This document shows positions 1 through 6,488 of a stretch of DNA of 8,864 bases, one piece after another. Made by a program: the position numbers and the translations under genes. Location of the stretch: contig DGRU01000132.1 in NCBI GenBank assembly GCA_002390025.1, positions 1-8,864 of the forward strand, in the 5' to 3' direction. Below the pieces are notes generated by a model, which was given only the letters and a program-made list of their open reading frames with translations, was not told the origin of the DNA and ran no database searches. Position 1 is the stretch's first letter; each line of letters opens with the position of its first letter. This DNA comes from Lachnospiraceae bacterium UBA4380. Lineage in GTDB: Bacteria > Bacillota > Clostridia > Lachnospirales > Lachnospiraceae.

Positions 1-48
1 AGATCTGCCGTCAGGAGAGTATAGTCCGAATCAATGTCAAACATTAGA

Positions 49-77
49 ATATTATCACACACTTTCTGTGCGTGCAA
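49..77 (-). promoter_or_regulatory. Candidate sigma-A promoter reading out of the left edge
   Basis: On the minus strand a -35 box TTGCAC (72-77) is followed by a 17-nt spacer and a -10 box TAATAT (49-54). A TG dinucleotide one base upstream of the -10 gives it an extended -10. The start point would fall near 41-44, and the transcript would leave the window at base 1. It probably drives the gene after the PBP operon. An ATG at 42-44 opens a frame to the edge (MFDIDSDYTLLTAD) but has no Shine-Dalgarno sequence, so it is not called as a gene. The boxes are read directly; activity is inferred. Confidence 0.45.
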
Positions 78-183
78 GGATTATTTGTTACTTTTTTGTC
101 CTCTTTACCGCTCTTACCGGCCCTGCCGCCCCGCGGCAAAACGTCCGGAGTGAAAAATTATGGTTACTGTACAGACCCACCTG

Positions 184-228
184 AACTCGAGGCGTTTTTG
201 CGTGGTTTCCAACGCAAAAACCCGAGTT
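184..228. repeat. Stem-loop 1 of the element
   Basis: GTTTTTGCGT (194-203) pairs with ACGCAAAAAC (212-221), giving 10 bp. An outer AACTCG (184-189) pairs with CGAGTT (223-228), separated from the inner stem by an asymmetric internal loop. The 8-nt terminal loop GGTTTCCA could close further through GG/CC. No free T-run follows on either strand, so it does not look like an intrinsic terminator. Confidence 0.6.
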
Positions 229-233
229 AAACG

Positions 234-276
234 GCGTTCGCCCCATTCGCGGAGCGAATTTAGCATGGGCGAACGC
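234..276. repeat. Stem-loop 2 of the element
   Basis: GCGTTCGCCC (234-243) pairs perfectly with GGGCGAACGC (267-276). The stem continues past a bulged C244 with AT/AT. A smaller nested hairpin, ATTCGC (245-250) with GCGAAT (254-259), competes for the inner bases. It is GC-rich and should be very stable as RNA or as extruded DNA. Confidence 0.6.
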
Positions 277-278
277 AA

Positions 279-316
279 GTTACTGTCACGCCCCTCGAGA
301 GGGCGTGAACAGTAAC
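279..316. repeat. Stem-loop 3 of the element
   Basis: GTTACTGT (279-286) pairs with ACAGTAAC (309-316) and CACGCCC (287-293) with GGGCGTG (301-307). This gives 15 bp interrupted by one bulged A (308). The loop contains CTCGAG. ACAGTAAC at 309-316 could equally pair with the second copy of GTTACTGT at 163-170, so the local hairpin and the element-wide terminal pairing are alternatives. Confidence 0.6.
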
Positions 317-338
317 AAATAATGCACCGGCATTATTT
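317..338. repeat. AT-rich hairpin just downstream of the PBP gene
   Basis: AAATAATGC (317-325) pairs with GCATTATTT (330-338), 9 bp around a 4-nt ACCG loop. It is the first hairpin that the PBP transcript meets, about 8 nt after the stop codon. On the minus strand only GTTAC follows, not a U-run. It is therefore a weak terminator candidate for the PBP operon and may rather protect the 3' end. Read on the plus strand the right arm runs into TTTTT, so weak termination of leftward-facing antisense transcription is conceivable. Confidence 0.4.
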
Positions 339-345
339 TTCACTC

Positions 346-1947
346 TTACCACTCACCGTACCAGCTGTCGAGGATCCTCTTGGCGATGGGAACAGCTTTG
401 TCGCTTCCCACTCCGCCGTTCTCGACCAGGACCGTGATGCACAGATCCGGATCTCCGTCCTCTCCCTTGTCCGCATCCACCGAAAAGCCAGTGAACCAGG
501 CGTGGGAGTTCTCCTTGTCTTCGTCCTCCACGAATTCCGCGGTGCCGGTCTTGCCGAAGGCAATGTAGGACTGTGTTCCCTCAAATTCACTGGCGGTTCC
601 CCAGACATCGTTTCCGTTGTCTGCGTCATAGGTCACCCTGGTGACTCCGCGCATGAGTCTGCGGACATAGCCCGCTGTCTCCTCGTCCATGAGGGTCCCC
701 TCCTCGGTATCACTGTACTGCCGGAGCAGTCTGTCCTCCGCAGTCCGGACGCTGTCGATCAGATAGGGGCGCATCAGAATGCCCTTGTTGGCGACTGCCA
801 TCGTGATCATGTTCATATGCAGGGGGGAGACCTCCGTCGTGCCCTGTCCGATGGCGACCTGCATCAGATTGTGGGCAGAGATTTCTCCATCCTCCAGAAG
901 CTGGGAGTGGCTCATGCTGCAGGGAAGGTCGTAGGGGAGAGCCTTGTCGAACATCATCCTCCGTAGAGTCTTGCGGAAGCGGTTGAGATCGAGGTCCTCC
1001 GAGACGATCTTGGCAAAGGCGCTGTTGCAGGAATGGGCAAAGGCCTGCTCCAGGTTCTGCTGGTGGTGGATCTCATACTGGCCGTATTCATTCTGGAAAC
1101 AATGGATGCTGTCATCGCCGTTCTCATAGATGCCGTCATCGCAGTTGAAGGAAAATGTGTTGAAATTCGAGGGATCCTCCTGCAGAAATTCCACCGAATC
1201 CACGATCTTGAAAGTGGATCCCGGAGCATAGAGGCCCTGGGTGGCACGGTTGAGAAGGGGTGCGTTGCCGCTGTCATCCGAGCGCAGACTCTCCCAGATC
1301 AGCCCCAGTGTGTTGGGGTCGTAGTCCGGCTTGGAGACCATGGCCAGGATCCTTCCCGTGGAAGGTTCGGTGACGATCACGGCCCCTCTCTCATCCCCGA
1401 GTTCGGAATAGACGATCTCCTGCATTCTGACATTGAGCGTTGTAAAGACATCGTTGCCCGGATACTTTGATTCGGTTTTGTCGTACTCAAGTTTGCTGTC
1501 AAAGGGGATATCGGAATGAAGCAGTTCGTACTTCATGTACTCGTCGATCCCGCTTCCGCCCAGGATCGAATAGCCGACCACATGGCAGAACTCAGCCCCG
1601 TAGGGATAGTAGCGGTTGTTGTCTTCATCCGAATAGGCCAGTTCCTCGCCGTCCGCAGAGAAGATCCTGCCCCTGAGGTTGTGTTCCTCGAGCAGGGAGT
1701 CCCTGCTGTTGTAGTCATTGTCAAAGAGCCAGCGTCTGTTGACGACGGCGTAGCCGCACAGATACGCGGTCATCACGCCGAAGAGCACGATAAATACGAC
1801 CGCCGTAAAGACGATCTGCCGCCGCGCCTTTTTTCTGACGCTCTCCACGATGACTTCATTTCCGTTGTCAGTGCCGGCCCGGCCCGCACGGGCATCCGGG
1901 ATCCGGATTCCGCCTTCCTCCGGCACCTTCTTTTTCTTTTTCCACAT
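346..1947 (-). CDS. Class B penicillin-binding protein (D,D-transpeptidase, PbpA/PBP2-like)
   Basis: This 533-aa protein is an inferred membrane-anchored peptidoglycan transpeptidase that cross-links stem peptides outside the cytoplasmic membrane. A Lys/Arg-rich cytosolic N-terminus is followed by one membrane segment (about residues 44-67) and the class B pedestal motif RGRIFSADG (92-100). The transpeptidase domain has all three active-site motifs: STFK (244-247, nucleophile Ser244), SCN (306-308) and KTGT (466-469). The C-terminal ENGGVGSDKAVPIA stretch is typical, so the gene is complete. At 533 aa it is shorter than E. coli PBP2 (about 630) and nearer actinobacterial PbpA, which also sits beside a RodA-type gene. 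Start: ATG at 1945-1947 has GGGAG 9 nt upstream. An in-frame GTG at 1981-1983 would add 12 residues but has no well-placed ribosome site. It is the last gene of the putative operon and the likely partner of the SEDS protein upstream. Confidence 0.93.
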   Translation of the reverse strand: MWKKKKKVPEEGGIRIPDARAGRAGTDNGNEVIVESVRKKARRQIVFTAVVFIVLFGVMTAYLCGYAVVNRRWLFDNDYNSRDSLLEEHNLRGRIFSADGEELAYSDEDNNRYYPYGAEFCHVVGYSILGGSGIDEYMKYELLHSDIPFDSKLEYDKTESKYPGNDVFTTLNVRMQEIVYSELGDERGAVIVTEPSTGRILAMVSKPDYDPNTLGLIWESLRSDDSGNAPLLNRATQGLYAPGSTFKIVDSVEFLQEDPSNFNTFSFNCDDGIYENGDDSIHCFQNEYGQYEIHHQQNLEQAFAHSCNSAFAKIVSEDLDLNRFRKTLRRMMFDKALPYDLPCSMSHSQLLEDGEISAHNLMQVAIGQGTTEVSPLHMNMITMAVANKGILMRPYLIDSVRTAEDRLLRQYSDTEEGTLMDEETAGYVRRLMRGVTRVTYDADNGNDVWGTASEFEGTQSYIAFGKTGTAEFVEDEDKENSHAWFTGFSVDADKGEDGDPDLCITVLVENGGVGSDKAVPIAKRILDSWYGEW

Positions 1948-1956
1948 AGATATGTT

Positions 1957-1989
1957 CTCCCGAAGAGGGATCGTTCTCTTCACCTCTTC
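1957..1989 (-). promoter_or_regulatory. PBP ribosome binding site preceded by an inverted repeat
   Basis: The Shine-Dalgarno GGGAG (plus-strand ctccc, 1957-1961) supports the ATG at 1947. Immediately 5' of it in the mRNA, GAAGAGG (1983-1989) pairs with CCTCTTC (1962-1968), 7 bp around 14 nt. The stem ends at the base before the Shine-Dalgarno and covers the alternative GTG start. It might set translation of the PBP relative to the SEDS gene; this is inference. Confidence 0.4.
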
Positions 1990-2046
1990 TATAATGTGAC
2001 GCTCATCCGGGCGTCAGCATCTGCTCCGCAGGCTAAGGAGGAGGTT

Positions 2047-3714
2047 TCAGCGCCTCCTGTCCAGATCCTGTCCCTGATAGAAGGCTCCGCCTGCCGGGGG
2101 TGTGCTGCTGTCCCCATATCCGCTGTTTTCAAAGATGCCCTCCTCGGAGATCCCGTTTACAGGGAAGTTCTCGGGGAGATCATCGTACAGATTTTCCGTA
2201 TAGGAATAGTCTGCCGGTGCATCGCCGTAGCCGCCCGGCACATCCGCATAGGCATCCGGCATTCCCGCATAGGCATCCGGCGCAGCCGCATAGCTGCCGG
2301 GATAGGCCGCATAGCCGTCCGGCGCAGCCATACCTGCCCTCTCCTGATTGTAACGGGCCTTGAAGCGGGCCGTCCTCTCATCGTGCAGGATGAAGATCAT
2401 CTCGATCATTCCGAACATGATCAGGGTGGACAGGACAGAACTTCCGCCGTAACTGACCAGGGGCAGGGTCACACCTGTCAGGGGGATGAACTTGGTCTCT
2501 CCTCCCACTGTCAGGAAGGTCTGGAAAATATAGCAGACCGCAGTTCCGAAGGTGAACAGCTGGAAGAAGCGGTTGGAATAGCCTGCCGACAGAACAAGGA
2601 TGCGCAGGAAGCAGTTGATGCACAGAAGGAGCAGGCAGCAGGCGAAGATCAGGCCCATCTCCTCGGCGATGGCCGCGAAGATGAAGTCGGATTCCACGAA
2701 AGGAATCCTGGTCGGCACTCCCTGGGTGAGACCTGCGCCCCACAGGCCGCCATAGCTGATCGCAAACAGGGCCTGGGCGATCTGATAGCCCATGGAATCA
2801 ATGACGGAGAAGGGATCTCTCCAGATCTCCACGCGGACCCGCACATGATTGAACAGGAAATAGCAGATGAAAGCACCTGCAACCCCCAGGGCAAGGCCCG
2901 TGAAGATGACCCTCCAGCTGCCGGTTGCCAGAAACAGCATCATCAGATAGATGACAAAAAAGATCAGCGCGCTGCCCAGGTCTCTGGACAGAACAAGTAT
3001 CCCGACATGGATGACCGCCAGAAAGGTGACAAATACCGCCTTGGGCCTGGTGACCTCCCCGCTGAGCATTCCGGCCAGCATCAGGATGTAGAGTATCTTG
3101 ACAAATTCCGAGGGCTGGAAGGTAAAGCCTGCGATGGTGTAAGTGATCTGGGCGCCGTTCGTCGCAGCACTCAGAAGGAGCACGCCGGCCAGGGCTGCGA
3201 TGCCGACGGCGCCGAACACAATGCCCAGATGCCGCATGGCGTCAAAATACCTCCTGAAGAAGGGGATCACCAGCATGATCATCAGGCCAAGAGAGGCCAT
3301 TACGAACTGCTTGATGGGCTCCCCCGCCCTGTACTCGATGTCATCCATGCTCCCGTAGTAGGAAATCCTGGAGATAATGACAAAGCCGATCGAGAGCAGC
3401 ATGCACAGGTTGTTGAAGAGCATCATATTGGCCATCTCGTGGACGATCCTGTAGAGCACCATAAAGGAGAGCAGGAAGAGGATCTCCATGGCGCACAAAA
3501 GGAACAGCGTCCTCGACGCCGATCCCTTGGCCAGCCAGGCAACTGTCATATTGGCATTGATCAGAAAAGCGGCCAGCAGCAGGCGCTGAAAGATCTCGAT
3601 GGCCTGGCGCACGCGTCCCGGCTTCATGGGAAGGCCCAGATAGGACAGGATGGTAAAGAGCGCCAAAATGCCTGTATTTACATATTTTGAGAGTGAAATC
3701 GCATATGCATTCAT
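2047..3714 (-). CDS. FtsW/RodA/SpoVE (SEDS) family peptidoglycan glycosyltransferase
   Basis: This 555-aa polytopic membrane protein of the SEDS family polymerises lipid II into glycan strands with a class B PBP, encoded next. Roughly ten or more hydrophobic segments fill residues 11-445. Family motifs are clear: FTFQPSEFVKI (197-207), SRDLGSAL (243-250) with the conserved Asp245, GYQIAQALFAISYGGLWGAGL region (309-329), ESDFIFAAIAEEMG (341-354), and TLPLVSYGGSS (416-426). The N-terminal ~190 residues carry extra membrane segments before the first strong motif. After residue 450 a soluble, presumably cytoplasmic tail of about 105 residues begins with six PxxYxxx heptads (465-506). It is followed by an acidic Asn/Glu/Gly-rich end. 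Start: ATG at 3712-3714 begins MNAYAISL, with GGGAAA-like purines upstream, 22 nt after the U32 stop. The frame stays open to 4017, but that part overlaps the U32 C-terminus and is arginine/serine-rich shadow sequence. Whether it serves division or elongation cannot be told from sequence alone. Confidence 0.92.
   Translation of the reverse strand: MNAYAISLSKYVNTGILALFTILSYLGLPMKPGRVRQAIEIFQRLLLAAFLINANMTVAWLAKGSASRTLFLLCAMEILFLLSFMVLYRIVHEMANMMLFNNLCMLLSIGFVIISRISYYGSMDDIEYRAGEPIKQFVMASLGLMIMLVIPFFRRYFDAMRHLGIVFGAVGIAALAGVLLLSAATNGAQITYTIAGFTFQPSEFVKILYILMLAGMLSGEVTRPKAVFVTFLAVIHVGILVLSRDLGSALIFFVIYLMMLFLATGSWRVIFTGLALGVAGAFICYFLFNHVRVRVEIWRDPFSVIDSMGYQIAQALFAISYGGLWGAGLTQGVPTRIPFVESDFIFAAIAEEMGLIFACCLLLLCINCFLRILVLSAGYSNRFFQLFTFGTAVCYIFQTFLTVGGETKFIPLTGVTLPLVSYGGSSVLSTLIMFGMIEMIFILHDERTARFKARYNQERAGMAAPDGYAAYPGSYAAAPDAYAGMPDAYADVPGGYGDAPADYSYTENLYDDLPENFPVNGISEEGIFENSGYGDSSTPPAGGAFYQGQDLDRRR
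2197..2322 (-). repeat. Six tandem 21-bp units encoding PxxYxxx heptads
   Basis: Within the SEDS gene the C-terminal tail reads PDGYAAY, PGSYAAA, PDAYAGM, PDAYADV, PGGYGDA, PADYSYT (residues 465-506). Each unit is exactly seven codons. The DNA shows the same 21-nt period: the plus-strand hexamer cgcata starts at 2245, 2266, 2287 and 2308. The two middle units are nearly identical at DNA level, which suggests growth by duplication. Proline and tyrosine positions are invariant and the remaining positions vary. Confidence 0.85.
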
Positions 3715-3726
3715 ATTTTCCCGTTT

Positions 3727-3750
3727 CCGGCGGCTCTTATAATGCGCCGG
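3727..3750 (-). promoter_or_regulatory. Inverted repeat at the U32-SEDS junction
   Basis: In the mRNA, CCGGCG (3745-3750) pairs with CGCCGG (3727-3732), a 6-bp all-GC stem. Its 12-nt loop holds the U32 stop codon (3737-3739). The stem ends 12 nt before the SEDS start codon, next to the purine-rich ribosome site. No U-run follows, so it is not a terminator. It may tune translation or mark a processing site; function is inferred. Confidence 0.4.
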
Positions 3751-6145
3751 TTTTATAATGTCCGTTGGTAAACTGGTCGAACGGAGGACGGGCAGTATTT
3801 TTGCGGCCGCTGTTTCGGAGCGAGCCGAAATACTGCAGGATCCTGCGGGTCTGCTCTCTGTCCTCTGTCGTAAACATGCACATGTGGACAGGGACTTTGC
3901 TGTAGAGGCCGCGCCCCGCGAACTGGTGGAGCGAGAGGGGCACCGCATTGTAGATCGTGTTTGCGCACACGCCGCAGCGGCAGCGCACGGGGAGCTGCAT
4001 GCCCCGGCGGTCCTCAAGATACCAGAAGCCGTCCTTTTTGCTGCACAGTTTTTCTGTCTTGCGGACGCACCCGGCGCTCTCCATCATGGGGATCCTGCCG
4101 TAGACGGGCAGGACGATCCGGTCCTGAATTCCCTCCATGCCGCCGCTTTCCGCGGCGCGCACAGCATCCAGGATCGAGCCCTGGTTGAGTTCGAGGGAAC
4201 AGACGATCCTGCTGCAGTCAGCGGCAAGTGCGCTCATGGCGCGGCTGTTCCAGCTGTAGAGGGAGGAATCGGCAATGATCTCTCCATGGTATCCCTCCTG
4301 CAGAGCAAGCGAGAGTTCCTCCAGGGTCCGCACGAGGATCCCGGAATAACCCTGCCGGGATGCGGTCAGGATCTGCTGTCTGATCCGTTCTCTGTTATTG
4401 ACGCGAAAAACAGGCGGAAGGACACACACATAGCGAATTTTCCTGTGTTCATTCCGCTCCTGTTCACCGTACTCTACTCCCGAATTGTTTCCATTTTGTG
4501 TTTTCTGTGCAGAAAATGTATTTTCCGCCGGGCCGCAAGGTCCCAAGTCCCCATCGACCAGAATACAATCACAGCCGGCCGCCCGGGCCGCCTCCATCTG
4601 TTCCCGGGTCGAGACCAGGGCCCAGAGTTCCTGCCCTCTGCGGCGGGGGCTCTCCCCGGCATCAGGGGACTCTTCCCTGCCGCCGTCCTCTGCAGCAGCG
4701 GGGCTGTCTTTTTCTGATGCCGCTTCCGACTGTACTGCCCTGAGCTGTCTCTGCCTGCGGGCATCCTGCAGCATCTTGTCCTGCAGGCCTGCCAGGGCCT
4801 GGCGGCGAAGGGCATTGACGGCACTGACAGGAAGGAAAATATTGTCGTCCATCTCTATTTCCAGAGAGGAGAAAGTAAACATGCTGTCTCCGGTCCTGCC
4901 GAGCCGGGCTCTGAGCCCTTCCTCTGTCAGGGGACTTGCCGAGGCGGGCTGCACGACGGCACCCGCGGCTTCAGCCTGCGCTGCAGAATGCGTCGGATCT
5001 GCGGGGACATCCGAGGCCAACGTCACTGCCAGCCGGGCAGCTTGTCCGGTCCTGAAGACAGCCCTTCCGGTGACGGGGCGGGAGGGGAGCCTGCCCAGAT
5101 ACTGCCTGCGGATCTCTTCTTCGAGGGCGGCGTCTGTGCCGGCATAGCCCGGCTTTCCGATCGTCACAAGGTTTCTGCCGTTCTTTGCGTGATAATAGCC
5201 CGTTCCCAGTTCTGTCCGGATATAGAGGCTCCTGAGCATGTCAAGATCTTCCTCTTCCACTTTCCAGGGAGTCGGCCTTCCGGCCTGCGTCCAGGCATAG
5301 AAGCGGTCAATATATTTGCGGTAGACTGCGGTCACGCCCGCGGCGTAGACCGGTTTTTTCATTCGTCCTTCGATCTTGAAGGAATCGATCCCCGCGTCGA
5401 TCAGCTCGGGGAGGATGGAGAGGACACACATGTCCTTCATGGAGAGGGGCCAGACTTCCTTTTTGCGGGCGTCGGGTCCCGCAGGCTTTCTGTTCTCATC
5501 CAGGATCCGGTAGGGAAGGCGGCAGGTACCTGCGCAGCGGCCCCGGTTGCCGCTCCGGCCGCCCAGAAAGCTGGACATGAGGCATCTGCCGGAATAGGAG
5601 TAGCACATGGCCCCGTGGATAAAGGCCTCGATCTCTATGCAGTCGGATGACATGGCTGCGTCCTCTGCGCGCAGTGTCTCGATCTCCTTAAGAGAGAGCT
5701 CGCGCGCGGGCACGACACGTCTGACGCCGAGACGGCGGAGGATCCGCACTGCCTCCGCGGAGGTGACGGACAGCTGCGTGCTGGCATGCAGGGGCAGGTC
5801 GGGACAGGCTTCGTGCAGGGCCGAGAGTACGCCCAGATCCTGTACGATGACGCCGTCCAGTCCCGCCTCATCCAGCTGACTGACAAAGGAGACGAGTTCG
5901 GGAAGCTCCTCCTCACGGGTCAGGACATTTGCGGTCAGATAGATTTTCCTGTCCAGGACATGGGCCTGACCGATCGCGCGGATGATCTCCTCTGTGGAAA
6001 AGTTGTCCGCATAGGCGCGGGCTCCGAAGCGCTCTCCTCCCAGATAGACAGCATCTGCGCCGGCGCTGAAGGCACCGGTCAGGGCATCTGCGCTCCCTGC
6101 GGGCGCAAGGAGTTCAACTTTATGCGGATAAGGGTCTTGTGTCAT
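3737..6145 (-). CDS. Peptidase U32 family protein, RlhA/TrhP-like RNA hydroxylation factor
   Basis: This 802-aa cytosolic protein opens with the typical U32 start VELLAPAGSADALTGAFSAGADAVYLGG (10-37). It carries a perfect U32 signature, E173-x-F-x2-G-A-M-C181-x4-G-x-C188-x-M-S191. Cys204 and Cys208 follow in GRCAGTC; these four cysteines are candidate metal or Fe-S ligands. Residues about 345-460 resemble DUF3656, ending DDNIFLPVSAVNALRRQAL. A second region (about 505-780) contains CRCGVC (721-726 region). In E. coli, U32 proteins RlhA (with DUF3656) and TrhP make hydroxylated bases in 23S rRNA and tRNA from prephenate-derived chemistry; a similar role here is inference. True peptidase activity is doubtful for most of the family. 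Low-complexity linkers lie at about 468-503 and 540-572, the latter AT-rich. Start: ATG at 6143-6145, 6 nt after zapA, with GGAAAGAG upstream inside the zapA end. This implies translational coupling. Confidence 0.9.
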   Translation of the reverse strand: MTQDPYPHKVELLAPAGSADALTGAFSAGADAVYLGGERFGARAYADNFSTEEIIRAIGQAHVLDRKIYLTANVLTREEELPELVSFVSQLDEAGLDGVIVQDLGVLSALHEACPDLPLHASTQLSVTSAEAVRILRRLGVRRVVPARELSLKEIETLRAEDAAMSSDCIEIEAFIHGAMCYSYSGRCLMSSFLGGRSGNRGRCAGTCRLPYRILDENRKPAGPDARKKEVWPLSMKDMCVLSILPELIDAGIDSFKIEGRMKKPVYAAGVTAVYRKYIDRFYAWTQAGRPTPWKVEEEDLDMLRSLYIRTELGTGYYHAKNGRNLVTIGKPGYAGTDAALEEEIRRQYLGRLPSRPVTGRAVFRTGQAARLAVTLASDVPADPTHSAAQAEAAGAVVQPASASPLTEEGLRARLGRTGDSMFTFSSLEIEMDDNIFLPVSAVNALRRQALAGLQDKMLQDARRQRQLRAVQSEAASEKDSPAAAEDGGREESPDAGESPRRRGQELWALVSTREQMEAARAAGCDCILVDGDLGPCGPAENTFSAQKTQNGNNSGVEYGEQERNEHRKIRYVCVLPPVFRVNNRERIRQQILTASRQGYSGILVRTLEELSLALQEGYHGEIIADSSLYSWNSRAMSALAADCSRIVCSLELNQGSILDAVRAAESGGMEGIQDRIVLPVYGRIPMMESAGCVRKTEKLCSKKDGFWYLEDRRGMQLPVRCRCGVCANTIYNAVPLSLHQFAGRGLYSKVPVHMCMFTTEDREQTRRILQYFGSLRNSGRKNTARPPFDQFTNGHYKTGAL

Positions 6146-6151
6146 ATAGTA

Positions 6152-6481
6152 TCACTCTTTCCGGGAGGCCGCCTCCAGCTTCATCTGGGTGGCGACAAGT
6201 TCATGTTTGAGATCGGACAGATCCTGCTCGCGCTCCTCGATGGTCTTCTGCAGCTGGCGGATCTCGCTGCGCGCCTTAAAATAATCATCCGCCAGATTCA
6301 GCTGCAGCAGGACATTGCGCATGTCGAAGGGGACATTTCTGTAGTCCTCGTCGCTGCGAAGCTGCGCGATCTTGCCGTTCAGATACGAGGCCACCTCCTG
6401 CAGGTATTCTTCGCTCTCGTTTCCGCTCAGTGTATAGGTTTTTCCGCCGATGGTCACTTTGGTAGCATTCTTGGAAGGCAT
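6152..6481 (-). CDS. zapA: Cell division protein ZapA
   Basis: This 109-aa cytosolic protein is inferred to bind FtsZ and bundle its filaments at the division ring. The N-terminal globular head (TKVTIGGKTYTLSGNESEEY, residues 7-26) matches the short beta-rich ZapA head. A long helix with heptad-like leucines and charged residues (about 55-105) fits the dimerising coiled coil. Length is normal for Firmicutes ZapA. Start: ATG at 6479-6481 preceded by AGGAG at 6489-6493, spacing 7 nt. An upstream in-frame start at 6568 would add a basic extension overlapping ruvB and is unlikely. The gene lies 61 nt after ruvB and its stop is 6 nt before the U32 start. Confidence 0.93.
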   Translation of the reverse strand: MPSKNATKVTIGGKTYTLSGNESEEYLQEVASYLNGKIAQLRSDEDYRNVPFDMRNVLLQLNLADDYFKARSEIRQLQKTIEEREQDLSDLKHELVATQMKLEAASRKE

Positions 6482-6488
6482 ATTCAGT

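Larger units (their letters stand above)
148..345. mobile_element. MITE-like or intergenic repeat element with terminal inverted repeats
   Basis: This 198-bp non-coding segment is bounded by inverted arms. The left end (148-162, GAGTGAAAAATTATG) matches the reverse complement of 331-345 at 14 of 15 positions. The match resumes with GTTACTGT (163-170) against ACAGTAAC (309-316), after 14 extra bases (317-330) in the right arm. Between the arms are three stem-loops at 184-228, 234-276 and 279-316, and a fourth at 317-338 lies inside the right arm. There is no ORF of note and no transposase. The right end touches the PBP stop codon (346-348). No target-site duplication is visible, so mobility is not shown. 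It could instead be a REP-like extragenic repeat or a structured 3' UTR. Confidence 0.55.

Noticed and set aside
34..153. A 39-codon plus-strand ORF near the left edge
   Set aside because: The AGGAG at 13-17 is about 16 nt from its ATG, too far, and the peptide is Cys/Arg-rich with no recognisable feature. It runs across the outgoing promoter and into the repeat element.
111..350. Direct repeat CTCTTACC at 111-118 and 343-350 as a target-site duplication of the element
   Set aside because: An 8-base match is expected about once by chance in a region this size. The copies do not sit at the ends of the inverted repeats: one overlaps the right arm and the other is 30 bases away from the left arm.
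1984..2046. TGACGC/GCGTCA stem between the SEDS and PBP genes as a terminator
   Set aside because: The stem is only 6 bp with an 8-nt loop and is followed by CATTATAG, not a U-run. The two genes are expected to be cotranscribed.
1516..3690. A 724-codon plus-strand open frame
   Set aside because: It lies antisense to the SEDS and PBP genes, has no family motifs, is full of His/Gln/Asp runs expected from reverse-frame GC-rich sequence, and has no ribosome site. The minus-strand genes have all their motifs.
3715..4017. Extending the SEDS protein N-terminus to the first ATG of its open frame
   Set aside because: The extra 101 residues overlap the U32 C-terminus and are compositionally like shadow frame (Arg/Ser/Ala/Cys). 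The ATG at 3714 follows the U32 stop by 22 nt and begins a normal hydrophobic N-terminus.
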